Assembly: GCA_030248295.1 (NCBI GenBank)
Contig: JASANH010000850.1
Coordinates: 930,001-994,000 of the forward strand
DNA from: Mesodorylaimus sp. YZB2_4
Taxonomy: Eukaryota; Nematoda; Enoplea; Dorylaimida; Dorylaimidae
Direction: 5' to 3'
DNA length: 64,000 bases
Shown here: piece after piece, positions 58,701 to 64,000 of the stretch
Numbering within the stretch: the first letter of the stretch is position 1
Layout of the letters: every line of letters starts with the position of its first letter
The notes under the pieces: model-generated
What the model was told of the DNA's origin: nothing
Database searches by the model: none
What the model saw: only the letters and a program-made list of their open reading frames with translations
Made by a program: the position numbers and the translations under genes

Positions 58701-59277
58701 TCTCCCATTTGTCCATTGGGCCCTTGTTTATACAGCCCCAACTCACTTGCCTTGGTGTTGCCACAATGCACCGCTGAGTGTTGCCACAAAAACGGGGGTG
58801 TTGACATAATGCACTCGTGGTGCTGCCGAGGCGGCAGGGTGTTGCCATAATGCACTAATACCCCCTCGGTCTCTCATGTCTCCCACCACCCTGGTTACCC
58901 TTGAAATGAATGCCTCACGTCTGTAATAGGTCAAATGCTGTCCAGCAGCCAACTTCGTGGTTCAGCCATGGACACAAATCAGTCTGGGATTTAATCACCT
59001 TATCACTATGAACTGTTCCTGCCCATGGTTACTTCTGTATTGCCTTAAGTGCAGCAGCTGTGCAGTACACCTGTTTCTGTGTTTTAGCGTAGCTTACTTC
59101 GAAACGAGTGCTGCCAATGGCCAAAACGTGGAGAAAGCAGTGGACTGTCTTCTCGAAATGGTCATGCAACGGATACAGACGGCCGCTGAGCAACAGCAAC
59201 TCTTACTAAATAATTCCAGTTCAGCCGTCGACTTGACAGCTCCTGATCAAAATACGCGGAACTGCTCTTATTGTTAA
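55773..59277 (+). CDS. rab27: Rab27 small GTPase (AEX-6 type)
   Basis: GTPase that directs docking of secretory and dense-core vesicles with Slp/Slac2/Munc13-4 type effectors. Five exons: 55773-55922, 57620-57699, 57752-57938, 58069-58109, 59088-59277; 215 aa (human Rab27A 221). The P-loop GDSGVGKT is at 15-22, [11 protein letters not shown] is the switch I/Rab27-specific segment, GRGQR precedes [30 protein letters not shown] is the hallmark Rab27 switch II region, and [11 protein letters not shown] and ETSA are the guanine-base motifs. The C-terminus ends NCSYC, with two cysteines spaced C-x-x-C rather than the usual C-x-C or CC prenylation motif. Intron 1 is 1.7 kb; intron 4 (58110-59087) contains a foldback element. 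AATAAA at 59572-59577 is a plausible poly(A) signal. Confidence 0.94.
55923..57619 (+). other. 1.7-kb first intron of rab27
   Basis: Open frames of 115 codons (56624-56971, +) and 128 codons (56602-56988, -) overlap here on opposite strands. The plus-strand one has an acidic segment but no recognisable family or clear splice connection. Nothing else recognised. Confidence 0.5.
58301..58870. mobile_element. Foldback/MITE-like element with long inverted repeats
   Basis: The left arm (about 58301-58389) and the reverse complement of the right arm (about 58741-58870) share CGGT, GGTATTAGTGC, TTATGGCAACACCC, CACTCAGCGGTGCA and TGTGGCAAC in the same order. The inverted match is over 70 nt at roughly 85 percent by eye. 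The outer 40 nt of the right arm are present twice (two ATAATGCAC units at 58806 and 58847). No open frame for a transposase is inside, so it is a non-autonomous palindromic element. It lies in the last intron of rab27. No target-site duplication was identified. Confidence 0.65.
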
Positions 59278-59839
59278 CGATGGCAAAACTTACAAATATC
59301 CGCACAGAGTACTTATAAGAGTGTTGGTGTGTTTCGTGTTCGTCGCGTCGAGTTGGCTTCGATTAGAAGTGAATAATGCTGAGTTTTGTGTTTGCACGTG
59401 ATGCAATAACATGCGCACTTCCTGATGCACTGTTGGATTTGAAACAAGCGATGCCAGGCGAATAGTTGTTTAACCAATAGTTCTTGTTTCGTGATCAAGA
59501 AGGGAAGGATTGCGGCTGGCATAAGCAACTTGCGAGAAAGCAATTTACATACTTTGGCCGGTCTTGAGGAAAATAAATGGGCTTTCAAACTGGCGGCGTC
59601 TGGCAGACGACGTGTTTCGATGATACAGACGTCTAAAATACTTCTTTCTGTTTCCTGCACTGGCATCGAAAACAAATAGTCACTAGTAGGTGCGCCAGTC
59701 GAGACTGATTTTCAAAAACAGCTGTACTTTTCATACTGAGTCACAAGCTGTTGGGCGAAAATCCCCAAAGTTTTCCTCGCGTTTAGTCGGAGTTCGACTT
59801 TGTTTGTGTCATCTCCGTCCCTTCTTAAAGCCCGTAGCC
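59278..59839 (+). other. rab27 3' region and leader of the CRD gene
   Basis: AATAAA at 59572-59577 may end rab27. The frame of the CRD gene is open upstream of its Met back to 59690, but that part lacks hydrophobic or domain features, so the later Met with a signal peptide is used. Confidence 0.5.
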
Positions 59840-60310
59840 ATGTTTCTACACCTCTTCCTCATTTCCATCTTGGCTCCTCGGGCACTTTTCGCTTACAACA
59901 CGTTGAGAACTCGATCTATCGACCCCGAACGAGTTTGTCAACCGATTTCAATTCCAGCTTGCAGGAATATCGGCTACAATTTCACTCGGCTGCCAGCTTA
60001 TACATCGGGACCACCGGATCAAGAAAGTGCAGCATCGATATTGGAAGAATTTCGTCCATTGATCAATACCCGCTGCTCGGAAAGGCTAACTTTCTTGCTC
60101 TGTTCTACAGTGGCTCCGATGTGCACCCAGCAAGTGGATACTCTGATCACTTCATGCCGTTCCGTCTGCTCCGAAGTGAAATCTGCATGTTTACCATGGT
60201 TAAGACGAGCATCGCATTCGTGGCCCGACTTACTCAATTGCTCAAAATTTCCCGTCAAAGGTGCTCAAGGAAGTCTATGCATGGATCCCTCATTGTCTGA
60301 TGATGAGTAA
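59840..60310 (+). CDS. Secreted Frizzled cysteine-rich-domain protein
   Basis: Single exon, 156 aa. The signal peptide is at about 1-19 (MFLHLFLISILAPRALFA). The remainder is one complete Frizzled CRD, the Wnt-binding module: VCQPISIPACRNIGYNFTRLP, then RCSERLTFLLCSTVAPMCT, SCRSVC, SACLPWL, WPDLLNCSKFP and LCMD, which supplies the ten conserved cysteines. It reads more like the CRD of a Frizzled receptor (WPD.L.C..P.......C linker) than of sFRPs, but a TAA stop follows SLSDDE directly and no seven-TM region exists before the convergent SLCO gene. Possibilities are a soluble Wnt antagonist or a Frizzled gene that lost its membrane part. A GAGTAA sequence at the stop contains a weak donor (GTAATG), so splicing to a distant exon is not excluded. 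Confidence 0.85.
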   Translation: MFLHLFLISILAPRALFAYNTLRTRSIDPERVCQPISIPACRNIGYNFTRLPAYTSGPPDQESAASILEEFRPLINTRCSERLTFLLCSTVAPMCTQQVDTLITSCRSVCSEVKSACLPWLRRASHSWPDLLNCSKFPVKGAQGSLCMDPSLSDDE

Positions 60311-60616
60311 TGGTACGGAGAAAGGCAGTTTGTGTTTTATGCATTGTTGAGCAAATTCCTAGAAAGAGCAAATTGAATCAGTTTCCCAATCTTCAGAAAT
60401 AACGTGAAATTTTATATTTAATATTACATGACTCGTAACCGATAGTTCAGTATCCAACACGATCAGACAGTGGTTTGAAATTCTGGAAGGACTTCTTCGA
60501 TGCAGAACGCATAATTCACGGCATGGCTGATCATTATTGAGTGCTGATTCTTTCACATTTGCCTAAAATGCCGACGTAACCACCATATTCCCTCTTACCG
60601 ATACACATGTTTACAC
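60311..60616. other. Convergent 3' region CRD gene/SLCO
   Basis: 306 nt between two convergent stop codons. No seven-TM or NTR-domain coding sequence in any frame, and no canonical AATAAA. Presumably it contains both 3' UTRs. Confidence 0.6.
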
Positions 60617-63272
60617 TTACTTATTTGATGACTCTGCCTCATCTTCCCCTTTACATGATTTTAATGCCGCATACAGTGCTACCGTTTGACCGATCCTGGC
60701 AGAGAAAGCTGCAAAACAAGGTGTGCATGTTAGCTGTTACCTTGGCCAGATTATGCTTACCAATAAACGAGTATATGTAAGATAGCCCCGTCGTATTATA
60801 TGCTAGACAGGTCTGCCTCTGTCCACACGATTCCTTCCATAATATGCAGTTGAAATCGAACAGCTTCCCCAAGACCAGTGGGCCAGGAATGGCTCCTGAA
60901 GAGGAAAGAGCGTGTCAATTAGTAATACTTGTTCAGTATCCTACTATATATATGTATAGTCCTGTATGTAGATACATACCGAACATGCAGCAAACTATCA
61001 GCTGCATTGAAAGAGCCAGCGTCCTCATTTCGAATGGAACACCTCTAAAAAGTAACTTCCAAATGACATCTGTGAATCTAACTGTGCCCACGTGCTACCT
61101 TAGATAAGTCTGCGCCAATAAAACACCAGCTGAACTGCCCGTAAAATTGGAAAGAACAAAGAAGACACAAAATAGGAGCTGCCTCCAGTAGCAAGATAGA
61201 GCGCATTTCCCTGGCTTCAATAATGGCGTATGACTCGGAGAATCGCGATCCCAATACTGGAGGCAGGTACAGTTTGATAACGTCTAAGAAACAAAAATGG
61301 AAATTTTAGTATCCGTAGAGAGTGAGACCGAGACCATGTCAATACCTGACATCCAGCGAAGCAAGGGGAAAAGTAGGTAGCGCCATCCGAGCTGCAGAAA
61401 GGTTGGTACTTGCTCTTAGTACAATGACACTCGGAATTGCAAGAATGTTTCAAATCAAAGGGAATTACAGCAGATTCTGGAGTGCTAAAAGGATGCAATA
61501 GATACATGCTGCCTGAAATAGATGACCACTAGCACTCCTTGCCTTTGCCCGCCATAGCCGAACGTAACACCAGCAAATATATCATTAGGGCACGGGAGCA
61601 TGAAAGGGAAGCTTAGACCAGTTGCAATGATCGTAGTTATGATAGAAAAGACAATAATTCCTCGTAAGCCCAGGCCCAAGCGCTTCGCAAACCAGCCACC
61701 CGCAATTACGCCAAAAATTTGAGGAATCAAAGCGATAACACCTGGAACTGTAAGACCTGACAAACCATAATATCTGAAACTGGATGAATTACCTGGCAAG
61801 AGAGCTGCTATTTCGGTAGTGAATCCGTATAAGCTCTCCATATATTTGGGCAGGAAAGTCACCATTCCGCTGACCAAGAACGCATCCAATGTTTGACGCA
61901 TCAGAGTGAAAAAGATGACAGGGGTAGTGATCAGTACCTGAAGAGACCGGACTATGGCAGGTTTTTTCCATCATAATGGTCACGCACAACAGCCTTACCA
62001 TAACGGTCTTCGGTAAGTCAGAAAGCTTTCCTTCTGATGATGCATCGGTAGGTTTTTTCTCCCCACCGCCTAAAATAGCTAACTAGAAGCGGCGAAGCTG
62101 CCATGGCCTCAACTAAAGGAACCCACGTTTCAGTTTGACAGGAAATCCGCTTAGGGGTATTACGAAGATTACACACGCTATACCGACCACACAGAAGCCA
62201 AGCCACCAGGCGCCATACCAGTCGGGGTCTCCGGGTTTCGAGAGAATTCTAGAACAGGACAATAAAGTTTTCAAAATGTCTGATTAAAACCAGCTTCTTA
62301 TACTCTGTCGAGTCGAGGCGGTCAAAGTCGACATTAAAAGAGAGTAGAAATGCTTGTAGGACGGCTCCAACCGCCAATGCAAATGACGACGAAGCGGCAA
62401 TGACAACTGACGACAGTACATTCATTTTTAGTAAACATTGCAACAGATTCTAACAATTACTGTACCTGGGCAAAGCACTGACAATGCGGGTGATGTATTC
62501 TCGTCCATGTATGCCAGCAGGGTCGTAAAATGAGTTATGGGGCCGAAACTTTGGAAAAAACCACCTGCCAAGAAAAAATAGTATGCTTCGCTGACGCTAC
62601 TTTCAACAGTGATTTGCTCCTGGCCGCAAGATTCTTTCAGAAAGCCTAAATAAGCAGCAGTTGCACCATGATGGTCATCTTTTTTCGGCCACTTACTGCT
62701 AGAACACATGGCCAGGTCTTCCTGAGCACCCGTATTTGCAATCGAATTTTCCAAATATGGTTCGATCAAATAATGAGGAAGAGCACTTAGCAAGGAGCCA
62801 ATCGCGGACAGCAACCCCATGCAAGTTATCAACTTGATTTTGTTACCTGCGAGTGCAGACATATGTCACAGTGCATTGAATGCAAGCTGCTCATACCCTT
62901 CTCGCTCGCATAAGCGATAAATATGGAGCTAAACATTCCAACAGCGGCTCCCACAGTCGGAATTAATCCCAACTGAGTAGACTTTAGTCTAAATCGTCGT
63001 TCTAAGGTCGAGTTCAATGCTGGAAACAAGGCGGAGTTGGTCGCAGTGACCAATACAAAAAGGGACGAAAAGATCATGAGCCATTTTGCGTTATTAAATT
63101 TCTGTAACCATCGTGGGCGATAGCTGAAATGAATGCCATGGCAAGGAAGGATTATCAAATGAAAAATGCGTTACCTGCCCCATCCAAATTTATGGCTAAC
63201 TCGACTGCTATCATCAAATTCACGTATATCATAATTGATCAGTAAGGCTTGTTGGCTATCGTCGCGCACCAT
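60617..63272 (-). CDS. slco: Organic anion transporting polypeptide (OATP/SLCO)
   Basis: Twelve-TM plasma-membrane carrier for amphipathic organic anions. Thirteen exons: 63272-63175, 63123-62897, 62846-62466, 62406-62304, 62248-62127, 62069-61999, 61937-61793, 61756-61543, 61508-61346, 61283-61099, 61044-60980, 60895-60761, 60708-60617; 666 aa, a normal OATP length. Signature parts: GWGSYRPRWLQKFNNAKW before TM1, NSTLERRFRLKSTQLGLI, YASEKGNKIKLITCMGLLSAIGSLL (TM3), DWYGAWWLGF at TM6, LVSGMVTFLPKY, the Kazal-like extracellular loop (SCNSECHC, CSSDGATYFSPCFAGC) continuing with LSNCTC, and LGKLFDFNCILW. Met 63272 is chosen because the residues after it match an OATP cytosolic N-terminus; the frame stays open upstream. 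Intron 61792-61757 is only 36 nt. The junction 61543/61508 needs a GC donor or another solution. Confidence 0.9.
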
Positions 63273-64000
63273 CGTGACCAAACATGCGCGCACCACATAC
63301 AATACGTAGTACAGATACAATTGGAAGGCGCAGCCTAGTTCAGAGTTGGCGACATTGCGAGAAACTGGATAAGCAGGTAAACGAGGAATTAAAACTCTGA
63401 CGCCTGGAAACTGTACACAGGAAAGTTATGCAATGACTTGGCTCAGCCACCTTCTGTAGAGTATTGACAGCACTGCGCCCCCATGGGTACCGTTGAAAGT
63501 TTTACTTTCTCAAAGCAAAGCACCGTATTTCCTGGTGTTTCCAGTTCAAAAAGCCTAGCTCTTAAAATACCACAATGGGAAAATCTAGCAAAGCAGGCGC
63601 TGATTTTCCATGTGGTTTCTATCTGAAACACCAGTCATTGTGCTGCATTGCTATAATCAAGGGGTGACTGCGGGCAGTCAGTGATCACCCCACCCGCCTA
63701 CCTGGGACCTAAAATGCATAATGCACATTAGATGAGGATGAACCCCTCCATCGCACAGCGGTCAAGAGCTGATCGTCCATGTCCGCCATTTTAAGATATC
63801 GGCTGACGGACACGCGACACCCGTAACGACTTGGTAAACATGGCTGTAAACGTCACCGAAGTTCTGAAAATGGTCGATCAAATAGAGATGGTCTTCCCGA
63901 AATCCTGGTGTATTCCTTGATGGGGCTTCCCGCCCCCTGTAGCCTAAAGGTTCAATTCATGGCTTCCGCAACATATCTTTCCAGCGTATTTTACGATCAG
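63273..64000. other. Upstream of SLCO to window end
   Basis: On the minus strand 63622-63506 and 63410-63273 form open blocks bounded by good acceptors (TTTCAG, TACAG) and a donor (GTAAAA), in phase with the SLCO frame. They encode a Cys-containing segment and a hydrophobic stretch (LYLYYVLYVVRACLV). They could be extra 5' SLCO exons or the end of another gene cut by the window edge; I do not recognise them. Confidence 0.4.

Noticed and set aside
63273..63622. Polycystin-like S1-S2 segment fused to SLCO
   Set aside because: A faint resemblance by eye only; motif order and spacing do not hold, so no family is claimed.

Overview
The window is animal nuclear DNA. Its protein genes are split into many short exons by short GT-AG introns, with acceptors usually reading TTTTCAG or TTTTAG. 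It encodes metazoan families: NDC80, GET1/WRB, TMEM181, an EGF-receptor kinase, SETD4, SPOUT1, Grainyhead, SLC4, Rab27, a Frizzled cysteine-rich domain and an OATP. The most informative gene is an intact EFF-1/AFF-1-type cell-cell fusogen, a family best known from nematodes. Together with the compact genes and tiny introns it points to a nematode; another small-genome ecdysozoan is not excluded. I joined exons by hand using splice sites, reading phase and family similarity. For every gene the joined length is a whole number of codons.

Layout. 713-4278 (+) ndc80, convergent with tmem181 (8164-4440, -) and get1 (9769-8533, -). get1 is divergent from a 27-exon EGFR/LET-23 receptor (10538-20412, +), whose first intron is 3.6 kb. 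Next comes an RGG-box protein with a SIN3 PAH-like domain (21188-23522, +), convergent with setd4 (27431-23989, -). setd4 is divergent from spout1 (28721-31769, +). A 15-exon grainyhead gene fills 42332-32797 (-). A roughly 3.5 kb stretch without a recognisable gene follows. Then on the minus strand come the fusogen (47915-45885), a four-TM protein of unknown family (50016-49068) and an SLC4 bicarbonate transporter (54191-50134). On the plus strand are rab27 (55773-59277) and a secreted Frizzled-CRD protein (59840-60310). The window ends with an OATP/SLCO transporter (63272-60617, -).

Biology. The genes are mostly housekeeping or developmental and do not form one pathway. Several concern epithelium and membranes: Grainyhead, the EGF receptor, the fusogen, a Wnt-binding CRD, Rab27 secretion, GET1 membrane insertion, and SLC4 and OATP transport. 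Two same-strand pairs are close enough to be operon candidates: SLC4 with the four-TM gene (117 nt apart), and get1 with tmem181 (368 nt).

Mobile DNA is scattered in introns: a decayed LINE 3' end (setd4), a GC-rich A-tailed retroposon (tmem181), tRNA-like pieces, and a foldback/MITE-like element (rab27). I saw no CRISPR array, rRNA or convincing functional tRNA. Limits: UTRs, 5' non-coding exons, the N-termini of SLC4 and SLCO, and alternative splicing cannot be settled from sequence alone.
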